Part shown: piece after piece, positions 1 to 6,824 of the stretch
How positions within the stretch are numbered: position 1 is the first letter of the stretch
Layout: every line of letters starts with the position of its first letter
Assembly (NCBI GenBank): GCA_017452565.1
Contig: JAFTMF010000166.1
Location: 1 to 11,377, forward strand
From: Clostridia bacterium
GTDB lineage: Bacteria > Bacillota > Clostridia > Oscillospirales > CAG-272
Reading direction: 5' to 3'
DNA length: 11,377 nucleotides
Translations under genes and position numbers: made by a program
Notes under the pieces: model-generated
What the model was told of the DNA's origin: nothing
The model's input: the letters and a program-made list of their open reading frames with translations, nothing else
The model's database searches: none

Positions 1-258
1 ACCGCGCGGCTGGTCTACATCGACGGCCAGCGGGTCGACATGTCCCCCAAGGAGTACGACCTTTTCTTCTATATGCTCAAGAACCGCAACATTGCCCTCT
101 CCCGCGAGAAGCTGATCTGCGAGGTCTGGGGCTACGATTTCTACGGCGACGACCGCACGCTGGATACCCATATCAAGCTCCTGCGCCACTCTCTGGGTCC
201 CTACAGCCGCTTGATCGTCACCCTGAGAGGAGTGGGTTATCGTTTTGAAGGCAACTAA
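1..258 (+). CDS. OmpR/PhoB-family response regulator, C-terminal fragment (5' end outside window)
   Basis: The frame is open from the first base and gives 85 residues ending in TAA. It is the winged-helix DNA-binding domain of an OmpR/PhoB response regulator: the pattern MSPKEYDLFFYML, then SREKLICEVWGYDF, then DRTLDTHIKLLRHSL (recognition helix), and the C-terminal hairpin TLRGVGYRFEGN. The receiver domain with the phospho-accepting Asp must lie left of the window, so the in-frame ATG at base 40 is internal to the domain and not a start. The downstream kinase gene overlaps its last 14 bases, so the two form a two-component operon. Target genes cannot be told from the sequence. Confidence 0.95.
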   Translation, partial: TARLVYIDGQRVDMSPKEYDLFFYMLKNRNIALSREKLICEVWGYDFYGDDRTLDTHIKLLRHSLGPYSRLIVTLRGVGYRFEGN

Positions 259-1921
259 ACCAAGCTCCCCCTCCCTCCCCGAGGAGGTCACCGCTTTTGC
301 CGCCGACGGCGTGAGGGATAACGGCGAAGGAACACCCAAAAGGCGTTCCCGCTTCCGTGGGTTTTCGGTGCGGGGGAAGATTTACCTCACCTTTCTGCTC
401 TTCACTACCCTTGCCATCGGGCTGTTGTGGCTCTTCCAGATCGTCTTTCTGGATCAGATCTACCGCGCCATCAAGATGGGGCATTTGGAGCGGGGGGCAG
501 AGGCAATTCTGCAGAAGGTGGGGGAAGACGATCTCTTCGATGCATCCGAGGAGATCAGCGAGCGCTACGATTTCTCTGCGATGCTGGTTTATCCCGACAC
601 CGGCAGTATGCAAAAGCTCACCGAGGGCAACCGTCCCGGGATGTGGCTGCAAAACAGCGTGCTCTTTAATCTCACCCTCCCCGAATGCAAGGAGTTGATC
701 GAACAGGCAGAAGCGGCCGGCGGCAGCTATCTCCAATCGGTGCGCTACGTCAGCGAGGGCAATCGCCATCCCGATTCCCCAAATTCTCCCGATTCCCCCG
801 ATGCTCCCGACGCGCCCAACAGCCCCGATGCCCCCAATCGGCATCCCGCCCCCGAATCGGATGCCCAGCCCGACCGCCCTCGGGAGGAGGCCAATCCTCT
901 CTTCCAGGAAGAGGAGATTCAGAGTGTCATTTATGTGAAAACCTTCCCCGCGGCCGACGGCTCCACCGCCGCTCTGCTGATTCACGCCACCATCACCCCT
1001 CTCAGCGCCGCACGGGAGACGCTCTTCTATATTCTGCTGACCGTCTCTGTGGTTTTGCTGGGACTTTCCATCCTGCTGGCCGCCATCATCTCCCGATCGG
1101 TGGTACGCCCCATTGAGGAGATCAACCGCGGTGCGAAACGGCTGGCCGAGGGGGATTACAGCTACCATTTCCCCGAAAAACGCAGATACCGCGAGGCTGC
1201 CGAGCTTGCCGCCACCCTGAACTACACCTCAGCGGAACTTGCCAAGGTGGAAAACCTCCGTCGGGAGCTGATCGCCAACGTCTCCCACGATCTGCGCACG
1301 CCACTTACCCTCATTGCAGGCTACAGCGAGGTGATGCGGGATCTGCCCGGCGAGATCACTCCCGAGAATCTGCAGACCATCATCGACGAGAGTGCCAGAC
1401 TCACCTCGCTGGTGAACGATCTACTGGAGATTTCCAAGATCCAAAGCGGCAATCTCACCCCCGTGATGGAAAGTTTCTCCTTCAGCGAGATGCTGCGGGA
1501 GAGCGTTTTCACCTACGAAGCTCTTGCCACCTGCCGCGGCTATCACTTCACCCTCCAGATCGACGGCGAGGCGGAGATGATCGGCGATCGGTCGATGATC
1601 GTTCGGGCGCTGAACAATCTCATCAACAACGCCCTCACCTACACCGGCGAGGATCGGCAGGTCATCATCCGACAGATTGCCACCCCTCATCGGGTGCGGG
1701 TGGAGGTCACCGACACGGGTGCGGGCATTCCCAAGGAAAAGCTCCACGATATCTGGGACCGCTATTACAAGGTGGACGCCGAGCACAAGCGCTCCGCCGT
1801 GGGCACGGGACTGGGACTGTCGATTGTAAAATCCATCGTCTCCCTCCACGAGGGCTCCTACGGTGTGAAAAGCAGCAACGGCTACGGATCCACCTTTTGG
1901 TTCGAGCTGAGACGAAAATAA
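245..1921 (+). CDS. Membrane sensor histidine kinase (HAMP-HisKA-HATPase)
   Basis: 558 residues from a TTG start. TTG is chosen because GAGAGGAG (225-232) lies upstream at a loose 12-base spacing and no ATG occurs in frame before the first membrane helix is passed. Order of parts: basic cytoplasmic N-terminus, TM1 (about 46-69), extracytoplasmic sensor region (about 70-259), TM2 (about 260-282), HAMP linker (about 284-335), and a HisKA dimerisation helix with VSHDLRTPL, where His348 is the expected phosphorylation site. The HATPase_c domain follows, with an N box (NNLINNA, 457-463), G1 box (DTGAG, 490-494) and G2 box (GTGLGL, 520-525). All catalytic motifs are intact. The sensor region resembles no named domain I recognise and contains a Pro-rich tandem repeat (177-197). 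It is translationally coupled to the response regulator, which is its likely partner. The stimulus is unknown. Confidence 0.95.
   Translation: MKATKPSSPSLPEEVTAFAADGVRDNGEGTPKRRSRFRGFSVRGKIYLTFLLFTTLAIGLLWLFQIVFLDQIYRAIKMGHLERGAEAILQKVGEDDLFDASEEISERYDFSAMLVYPDTGSMQKLTEGNRPGMWLQNSVLFNLTLPECKELIEQAEAAGGSYLQSVRYVSEGNRHPDSPNSPDSPDAPDAPNSPDAPNRHPAPESDAQPDRPREEANPLFQEEEIQSVIYVKTFPAADGSTAALLIHATITPLSAARETLFYILLTVSVVLLGLSILLAAIISRSVVRPIEEINRGAKRLAEGDYSYHFPEKRRYREAAELAATLNYTSAELAKVENLRRELIANVSHDLRTPLTLIAGYSEVMRDLPGEITPENLQTIIDESARLTSLVNDLLEISKIQSGNLTPVMESFSFSEMLRESVFTYEALATCRGYHFTLQIDGEAEMIGDRSMIVRALNNLINNALTYTGEDRQVIIRQIATPHRVRVEVTDTGAGIPKEKLHDIWDRYYKVDAEHKRSAVGTGLGLSIVKSIVSLHEGSYGVKSSNGYGSTFWFELRRK
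773..835 (+). repeat. 9-bp coding tandem repeat: seven [D/N][S/A]P units in kinase sensor domain
   Basis: Seven consecutive degenerate 9-base units encode DSP-NSP-DSP-DAP-DAP-NSP-DAP (kinase residues 177-197). The block is bracketed by two near-identical 14-base copies, CAATCGCCATCCCG at 760-773 and CAATCGGCATCCCG at 835-848, which encode NRHP twice, 25 codons apart. The flank duplication suggests growth by slippage or unequal exchange. In the protein it would be an extended, acidic, proline-rich linker outside the membrane. Confidence 0.85.
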
Positions 1922-1926
1922 AAAAA

Positions 1927-1944
1927 TCGGGACGAAAGTCCCGA
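1927..1944 (+). other. Perfect 7-bp hairpin with GAAA loop just after the kinase stop
   Basis: TCGGGAC-GAAA-GTCCCGA is a perfect 7-bp stem with a GNRA tetraloop, six bases after the kinase stop codon. No T-run follows on the + strand, so alone it is unlikely to terminate. It may protect the 3' end of the transcript or assist the stronger hairpin immediately downstream. Confidence 0.6.
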
Positions 1945-1952
1945 TATGGTTT

Positions 1953-1991
1953 AAAAAAGCCTCGCGGATTGCATCTCCGCGAGGCTTTTTT
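1953..1991. terminator. Bidirectional rho-independent terminator
   Basis: A perfect 16-bp inverted repeat (1953-1968 with 1976-1991) has a GC-rich core GCCTCGCGGA, a 7-base loop, an A6 run on the left and a T6 run on the right. It therefore reads as a hairpin plus U-tract from either strand. It sits between the two-component operon (+) and the convergent solute-binding protein gene (-) and should end both transcripts. Confidence 0.92.
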
Positions 1992-2041
1992 GTGGTATCA
2001 ATGGCGCTCCATTGAGCGCTCACCGTGGACGCAGTTTAGAT

Positions 2042-3637
2042 TTAATACAATCGTCCCAGCGATTCGGCAAACTCCTTCACCATTTCCGCCCAATCATCCC
2101 GATTACGGGCGATGGTGTTTTTCACGCCGTCATTGTAATTGCGGAAGGGATGGATCAGATTGTCCATATCCTGCCCCCACGCCAATGCAAAATCGGTGGT
2201 GATACTCTCGTGGAGCAAAGACAGCATCTCCGCGCGGTCGGCATTTTTGCTGTAGCTATTGTCAAACAGCTCGTCGTAGAAGACCGGGCGAACCAGTTCG
2301 TAGCTGTATGCGCAAAGGAACTCCAATGCGGCGGCAGATTGGGCTACCCGCTCGGTTGACGTGGTAATTCCGAAAACCGTACAACCATCATGAACCGTGG
2401 TGCGGTAGTACTTCTGATTGGCATCCGCCTTGGGCATGGGCAGGACAGCATAGTCATCCATATTCGGCAGATACTTTCCTGCCTGATACAGCTCACCGAT
2501 GGTGAACACCAGCGTTCCTCTGGAGAACGCCGTCATGACGCTTTCGCCTTCCATATCGGCATACTCGTAAGAGACACCCTTTTGATGCAACAATCCTTTC
2601 AGTTTCGCATCCAAGGATTGGAAGGCTTCATCCTTATGGTTCAGCGCAAGGGTTACGTCCTTGGTCACGGGATCCTTTTGGGTGAGCTTGAGTCCTGCAC
2701 CGATCAGCAGACCGTCCATCATATCGTTGGGCTCGTAGCCGAAGCCAAAGGTGTCCTCTGCATCGGGCGAACCCTCAACAGCACCACCGTCTCCGTAACT
2801 GTCGGTTGCCATTTGGGTGAGCAGATCCAGCGTCCAGTTGCCCTTGCGAACGATATCGTAGATAGAGCCGTAATCCGATTCCAAATGCTGGAAATACAGC
2901 TGATTGTTTACATAAGTTCCGTAGACACCGCCTACGTAGCGCAGTGCAATATCGCCTGTGATCCAGTAATAGGAGCCCTTATAGGACATCGCCTCGTTAT
3001 AGGCGTTGCCCCAATAGGGTGCCCGCAGATCGATGAAATCGGCGTCCAGCTCCGACAGATCGGTAAGATCCAGCATCACACCGAAGCGTGCCAGCCGCAT
3101 AGCGTAATACTGATAGCCGGCCAAAATATCGAAGGGACAGGTTCCCGCTACCAGATCGGCGGCCAATTCTTCTTCCATACCGGCAATCCGATTGGATACC
3201 TGCGAAATGGCAATGTTCAAACCCAGCTTGGATTCCAGCCGATTGTTACGTTCCAGCGTAGCCTTATCTACCATCGTTTCGTCCAGCGAATCTACTTGGA
3301 GAGAGCGGCGGGTATATTCACCGTTGGTGCCCTCCACATAGGCAATCTGCACCGTACACTCAGTCCCCGGCAGCCCCATTGCGGCAAAGTTCAGATCCTC
3401 GGGGATCTTTTCCAAGAAGCGATTGGGATCGGGGGGATACTCGGGTTCGGGCTCCGGAACCTCCTCGGTTTCGGGGGTCGGATCGGTGAGGGAGGGTCCG
3501 TTGGAGGTATTTTCCAGCGTACTAGTACCAGTAGGCGTATCATCGGTAGTCTCCGGTACCCCCACGTCGCATCCTACCGTTACGGTGAGCAGGACGCCTG
3601 TCAAAAGTAGGGCGAGCAGTTTCTTTGTACGTTTCAT
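2042..3637 (-). CDS. Extracellular solute-binding lipoprotein (ABC family-1-like), orphan
   Basis: 531 residues from the second of two adjacent ATGs. The second is preferred because GGAG lies 6 bases upstream of it, against only 3 for the first (end 3640). The N-terminus is a Sec/SPII signal: MKRTKK, a hydrophobic stretch, then TVGC with the lipidation Cys at 23. A Thr/Pro/Glu-rich, disordered tether of about 45 residues follows. The body shows the style of ABC sugar- or peptide-type binding proteins: a globular lobe beginning near TVQIAYVEG, the hinge-type segment RKGNWTLDLLTQMA, the FGFGYEP motif, and the C-terminal YAVLPMPKAD segment, in which such proteins check cargo. It would bind a ligand at the outer face of the membrane. 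No permease or ATPase gene adjoins it, so it may share a distant transporter or act as a receptor. It converges on the sensor kinase. The ligand is not predictable. Confidence 0.85.
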   Translation of the reverse strand: MKRTKKLLALLLTGVLLTVTVGCDVGVPETTDDTPTGTSTLENTSNGPSLTDPTPETEEVPEPEPEYPPDPNRFLEKIPEDLNFAAMGLPGTECTVQIAYVEGTNGEYTRRSLQVDSLDETMVDKATLERNNRLESKLGLNIAISQVSNRIAGMEEELAADLVAGTCPFDILAGYQYYAMRLARFGVMLDLTDLSELDADFIDLRAPYWGNAYNEAMSYKGSYYWITGDIALRYVGGVYGTYVNNQLYFQHLESDYGSIYDIVRKGNWTLDLLTQMATDSYGDGGAVEGSPDAEDTFGFGYEPNDMMDGLLIGAGLKLTQKDPVTKDVTLALNHKDEAFQSLDAKLKGLLHQKGVSYEYADMEGESVMTAFSRGTLVFTIGELYQAGKYLPNMDDYAVLPMPKADANQKYYRTTVHDGCTVFGITTSTERVAQSAAALEFLCAYSYELVRPVFYDELFDNSYSKNADRAEMLSLLHESITTDFALAWGQDMDNLIHPFRNYNDGVKNTIARNRDDWAEMVKEFAESLGRLY

Positions 3638-3643
3638 CATGGG

Positions 3644-3650
3644 CTCCTTT
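3644..3650 (-). promoter_or_regulatory. Shine-Dalgarno site that decides the solute-binding protein start
   Basis: AAAGGAG on the - strand. GGAG is followed by 6 bases to the ATG ending at 3637 and by only 3 bases to the ATG ending at 3640, which favours the inner start. Confidence 0.6.
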
Positions 3651-3671
3651 CATTCGGTAAGTGGATTGGTG

Positions 3672-3680
3672 ATTGTATCA
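3672..3680 (-). promoter_or_regulatory. Candidate extended -10 promoter for the solute-binding protein
   Basis: Read on the - strand, TGATACAAT matches the extended -10 pattern TG-N-TATAAT with five of six hexamer bases (TACAAT). It would put transcription start near 3665, giving a leader of about 28 bases. No convincing TTGACA lies 16-18 bases upstream, which an extended -10 can tolerate. The surroundings are AT-rich, so chance matches are possible. Confidence 0.4.
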
Positions 3681-3725
3681 TATATAACGAAACAGAAGCG
3701 CATTTTACTCGGTTAGATTGAAAAT

Positions 3726-3747
3726 ATTTTTCTAAAATCAGAAAAAT
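3726..3747. promoter_or_regulatory. Perfect 8-bp inverted repeat upstream of the solute-binding gene
   Basis: ATTTTTCT-AAAATC-AGAAAAAT is a perfect 8-bp inverted repeat with a 6-base spacer, about 45 bases upstream of the candidate -10. It lies in an AT-rich gap where operators are expected. It could be an operator for a dimeric regulator, or a chance product of base composition. A second palindrome, ACAGATCTGT, lies at 3767-3776. Confidence 0.35.
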
Positions 3748-3795
3748 TGATCCGTTCTTTCCTTTTACAGATCTGTTTCAGTTTTAATATAACAT

Positions 3796-3831
3796 AAAAT
3801 CCGCAGATTGTCAAGTCAATCTGCGGATTTT
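3796..3831 (-). terminator. Rho-independent terminator of the PrsA-like gene
   Basis: AAAATCCGCAGATTG (3796-3810) pairs perfectly with 3817-3831 around a 6-base loop, a 15-bp stem. On the - strand the stem ends in TTTT, followed by an AT-rich stretch. It lies 23 bases past the stop codon of the PrsA-like gene and separates it from the solute-binding gene. The stem also has AAAA on its other arm, so it could work in both directions. Confidence 0.85.
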
Positions 3832-3854
3832 CGCAAGTTCAATGGGATGTTTCC

Positions 3855-4841
3855 TTATTCCATTTCCCACAGCTTGAGATCTTCGTACTTGCTCTTGTAG
3901 GAGATCTCCATTTCCTTGCCGTAGTCTCGGATATAGTAGGCAAATTCCCGTTCCTTGTAGGCGTCGACGACGTCGTCGAAGTTTTCCTCCACGTAGGAGT
4001 CGGACAGCTCCAATCGGTGGGCAATGAGGATGCCGTCGCCCCGTACCACGGGCTGGCTGTACTCGCCCACTTTCAGGGAGAGCACCAATTCTTCAAAGTC
4101 CTCGGCCTGCTGGGTGTAGGTGAAAGCACCCAGCATAGCGTAGTCCATTGCCAGACCGTATTCGGTGGCAAATTCGCTGTCCAGCGCAGACATCTTCTCT
4201 CCTGCCAGCAGTCTGGCGTGGAGATCGCCTGCGAACTTCACCTTCTCGTCCTTGTCAGACTCCACGTAATAGATGTAGAGATACTCCGCCGAGAAGAAAT
4301 TGCCCTTGGCAAGATCGGCTTCTACGGTGGGGTCATCGGAGGGGATGATATTGTTATATTGGGAAGTGAGGTAATCGTAGACCTTCTGCGCCAGATACTG
4401 CAGCTCCTGCAGCTCTTTATAGACTTCTTCGGTGAGGCACGCCTCTTCCAGCGCTGCCTTGTAGGCGGCATCGTCGGCATATTCGCTCTTCAGCGCCTCT
4501 ACGCTGTCCTCGATGCTCTGCTTCTCCTCGTCGGTGAGGGTGAGCTTGTATTCATCGGCCAGCGCACGGTAGGCCATTACCTCCCGCAGTGCGGTATAGA
4601 CCTGCTCTTCCAGCTCTGCCTGCAATGCAGGATCGGCGGCGTATTCCTCCGAAGTGTAGCCTGCATCCCGACGGTAATTCATCACGAAATAGCGTAGCAA
4701 ATCGTAGGAAACCTTCTCTCCTCCTACCTTCAGAGCGGTGGGAGAAGCGGAGCAAGCGGGTAGCAGAACGATCAGCACCACGAAGGTCAGCAAAAGCGCC
4801 GTAATGCGCAGAGTCTTCTGAAAATTCCAATGAGGGCGCAT
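3855..4841 (-). CDS. PrsA/SurA-like lipoprotein with degenerate parvulin domain
   Basis: 328 residues. The start is firm: AAAGGAGG (4848-4856) lies 6 bases before the ATG. The signal peptide runs to LLPAC, with Cys30 as the lipidation site. Residues about 38-170 form a charged, all-helical region like the SurA/PrsA N-terminal chaperone domain. Residues about 180-280 follow the parvulin (PpiC) layout: a strand (AEYLYIYYV), LLAGEKMSALDSEFA, an AMLGAF segment in place of GGdLG, the VGEYSQPV motif at 258-265, and a last strand GILIAHRLE. Active parvulins have His in the first strand (HIL) and last strand (GYHI); here Tyr and Leu occupy these places by my alignment, so prolyl isomerase activity is doubtful and a foldase-chaperone role is likelier. 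It would sit on the outer face of the membrane. Only 28 bases separate its ATG from a hairpin that follows the ABC gene cluster, so it may be co-transcribed with that cluster. Confidence 0.85.
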   Translation of the reverse strand: MRPHWNFQKTLRITALLLTFVVLIVLLPACSASPTALKVGGEKVSYDLLRYFVMNYRRDAGYTSEEYAADPALQAELEEQVYTALREVMAYRALADEYKLTLTDEEKQSIEDSVEALKSEYADDAAYKAALEEACLTEEVYKELQELQYLAQKVYDYLTSQYNNIIPSDDPTVEADLAKGNFFSAEYLYIYYVESDKDEKVKFAGDLHARLLAGEKMSALDSEFATEYGLAMDYAMLGAFTYTQQAEDFEELVLSLKVGEYSQPVVRGDGILIAHRLELSDSYVEENFDDVVDAYKEREFAYYIRDYGKEMEISYKSKYEDLKLWEME

Positions 4842-4869
4842 AACACGCCTCCTTTCGGCTTAATGGTGA

Positions 4870-4897
4870 AAGATACTGCCCGCGGGGGCAGTATCTT
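4870..4897 (-). other. 12-bp hairpin in the DUF4340-PrsA-like gap (weak terminator or processing site)
   Basis: AAGATACTGCCC (4870-4881) pairs perfectly with 4886-4897 around a 4-base loop. On the - strand the stem is followed by TCACC rather than a T-run, so termination should be leaky. It lies after the repeat array and 13 bases before the Shine-Dalgarno site of the PrsA-like gene. It could be the terminator of the ABC cluster, or an intercistronic hairpin that sets distal expression and message stability. Confidence 0.7.
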
Positions 4898-4911
4898 CGG
4901 GGGTTGTATCT

Positions 4912-4996
4912 GAGAGATTTACATCTCTGAGAGATTAGTATCTCTGAGAGATCAATATCTCTGAGAGATTAGTATCTCTGAGAGATTAGTATCTCT
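4912..4996. repeat. Array of five 17-bp self-complementary tandem repeats
   Basis: Five head-to-tail units of 17 bases begin at 4912, 4929, 4946, 4963 and 4980. Units 2, 4 and 5 are identical (GAGAGATTAGTATCTCT); units 1 and 3 differ only in the central bases (TTAC and CAAT for TAGT). A worn partial copy, GTATCT, precedes the array. Each unit is an inverted repeat, AGAGAT-4-ATCTCT, and each junction is a second palindrome, ATCTCT-G-AGAGAT. The array fills most of the gap after the DUF4340 gene and supplies its stop codon (4986-4988) and last three codons. It is not a CRISPR: there are no spacers. Confidence 0.95.
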
Positions 4997-6824
4997 GATG
5001 TTCGTTGACGTCCTCGCCCTTTTCCAGCGCAATGGTGGCAGCCAGTAGCTGCTCCAGACGGGAGGACAGAACGTAGAAGCTGCCGCTTTCGCCCGAGGAC
5101 TTGCCCTCGTGGTCGATCTGCTCGATGGTGCAGAAGAGTCTGCCGTTGGTGAGCGAGTAGAAGCGGAACACCTTGGATACGCTTTCCAGCTCATACTCAA
5201 TCTCGCCGGTGGGGTTGCCCTTGTCATCGTTCTTGTAAACCACGCTGCGGCGGGTGGTGACCGACAGCGTAGCAATAGGATCGCCCTTCATTGCGGCCTT
5301 GCCGTCTTCTTCGGATACCATACCGCGGTTGACGATACTGATGAGCACCTGATAGAAATCACGGAACTCCGCAGTATCCATCAGCTTGCCCTCGCCGGTG
5401 TGGATGGCCAGATTCTGACCGGTACCGGTGAGCTGGAAGGTAGTGTTCACCTCACGGTCGCCCTTGTGATCGGGATTCAGCACGCCCAGATCGTAGTAGC
5501 TGCCGGTGAGCTTGATGGAATCGCACTTGTCGATGTTCAGGTACACCAGCTGATTCTGCAGGAATGCGTATTCATCCCACAGAAGGAAGTATGCCTGCTC
5601 TATGGTCACCTTGCAAATGGTATTAAAGGTCAGAGAGTATGCGTAGTAGTAGGAGTCCTCCTGCAGAGTGCTGAAGTAAACGTAGTTGTCAATGCCCTGA
5701 TACTGATAGCACATCGTGATATAGGGATTGTCCAGCTTGTACTTCTCACGGATCTCGTCAGTGAAGCCGTAATACTCTTCCCCGTCGTCATCCTTCATCA
5801 GCTTGCCCAGCTCCAAGACTTCCTGTCCCTTAAAATCCACGAACAGAGAGGTCAGACCCTCGAACTGGAGGGAGGAATAGTAGCCGGGATGGGAAAGCGA
5901 GTAGTAGATACCCATACCTGCGAAGCTGGCGAAGGGATCCTTGGCAGGCTCCAGAGGCTTCAAGTAGATGTAGGGCTTGATCTTCTGGGTTACCTTGCCG
6001 TTCTCGTCTTCCACGTCCACGATGTACTTGGGCTCGTTCTTCCAGATACGGAAGGACTGCATCAGCTCGGTGGACTGGCTGTCAAACGGAAGGGTGAGGG
6101 TGGGGGTGATGAGCTTCAGGGGGCTCAGCAGGATGGAGGCGTTGAGGTTGGTGGGGGTGAGGATATATACCGAGTCACGCTCCATCGTCTGGCCGGTGGC
6201 AAGGAGCTTATCCTCGCCTACCACTCTGGCGTAGTAACCGCCGCCGGAGGGAGTCTGATCGCCGATGTAGTAAACGAAGGTCTTGCCGTCGGCAGTTTCC
6301 ATCGTCACCGAACGAGCTTCCTCGGGGGACTTGAAATCCAGACCGTAGCGGCTGTAATCGTCGCAGTGGTCCTCCACTCGTGCGGTTGCCAGCGTGTAGC
6401 CTGCACCAACGATCATATTGGCAAGGCCGTTGCTGTCGAAGGGAGCGTATTCGTAGTTCTGCAGATAGAACTCGCCGGGAATCAGACCGTCATCGTTCTT
6501 CTCGGGGCCGGTGTATTTGTAGAAGCCCCAGGTCACGTACTGCTCGCCAAACTTGGCGTTGTCGGGATTGTGAACCGTGATCTTATTGATCTGACTACGC
6601 TCGTAGTGAGGGTACATCAGCACTCGGCCGTTGATGGACTCCACCTCACTGGCCCAAATGGGAGGATAGGTGACCGTCTCGGGGGCTTCGTCCTTTTGAA
6701 GCAGAGGACGGAGCACCGCAAAATAGCCTATCAACAGCAGTGCAAAGATGACACCCAAAATGATCATCAGCAGGACGCTCTTTTTCAGCGCGCTGCGTTT
6801 CTTGGCTGTTTGATTCGTGTTCAT
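4986..6824 (-). CDS. DUF4340 domain membrane-anchored protein of GldFG-type ABC cluster
   Basis: 612 residues from the ATG that shares ATGA with the upstream gene's TGA stop. AAGGAGA (6833-6839) lies 9 bases ahead and supports this start; an open frame extends further upstream to 6905 but only through the neighbour's coding sequence. The protein has a basic N-terminus, one TM helix (about 17-38), and a long extracytoplasmic part. Residues about 155-225 match the DUF4340 pattern: YGLD (160-163), a METADGKT strand pair, YYIGD (185-189), YYARV (197-201). The remainder is Tyr-rich and matches nothing I can name. DUF4340 genes commonly follow GldG-like genes next to an ABC exporter, as here, so it is probably an accessory subunit on the outer face. 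Function is not established. Its 3' end runs into the 17-bp repeat array, so the last residues (QRY) are encoded by repeat DNA. Confidence 0.85.
   Translation of the reverse strand: MNTNQTAKKRSALKKSVLLMIILGVIFALLLIGYFAVLRPLLQKDEAPETVTYPPIWASEVESINGRVLMYPHYERSQINKITVHNPDNAKFGEQYVTWGFYKYTGPEKNDDGLIPGEFYLQNYEYAPFDSNGLANMIVGAGYTLATARVEDHCDDYSRYGLDFKSPEEARSVTMETADGKTFVYYIGDQTPSGGGYYARVVGEDKLLATGQTMERDSVYILTPTNLNASILLSPLKLITPTLTLPFDSQSTELMQSFRIWKNEPKYIVDVEDENGKVTQKIKPYIYLKPLEPAKDPFASFAGMGIYYSLSHPGYYSSLQFEGLTSLFVDFKGQEVLELGKLMKDDDGEEYYGFTDEIREKYKLDNPYITMCYQYQGIDNYVYFSTLQEDSYYYAYSLTFNTICKVTIEQAYFLLWDEYAFLQNQLVYLNIDKCDSIKLTGSYYDLGVLNPDHKGDREVNTTFQLTGTGQNLAIHTGEGKLMDTAEFRDFYQVLISIVNRGMVSEEDGKAAMKGDPIATLSVTTRRSVVYKNDDKGNPTGEIEYELESVSKVFRFYSLTNGRLFCTIEQIDHEGKSSGESGSFYVLSSRLEQLLAATIALEKGEDVNEHQRY

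Noticed and set aside
218..1168. A 316-codon frame on the - strand with Gly-Ile-rich repeats
   Set aside because: It is the complement of the kinase gene; its repeats are the reverse reading of the Pro-rich tripeptide array.
3700..3705. A -35 box partnering the candidate -10 upstream of the solute-binding gene
   Set aside because: The hexamers at 16-18 base spacing (for example AAATGC, GCGCTT) do not resemble TTGACA; only the extended -10 was kept.
4912..4996. CRISPR array or plasmid-type iterons
   Set aside because: Units are contiguous with no spacers, so it is not a CRISPR. Length 17 fits iterons, but there is no replication gene, DnaA-like box or AT-rich melting region nearby.
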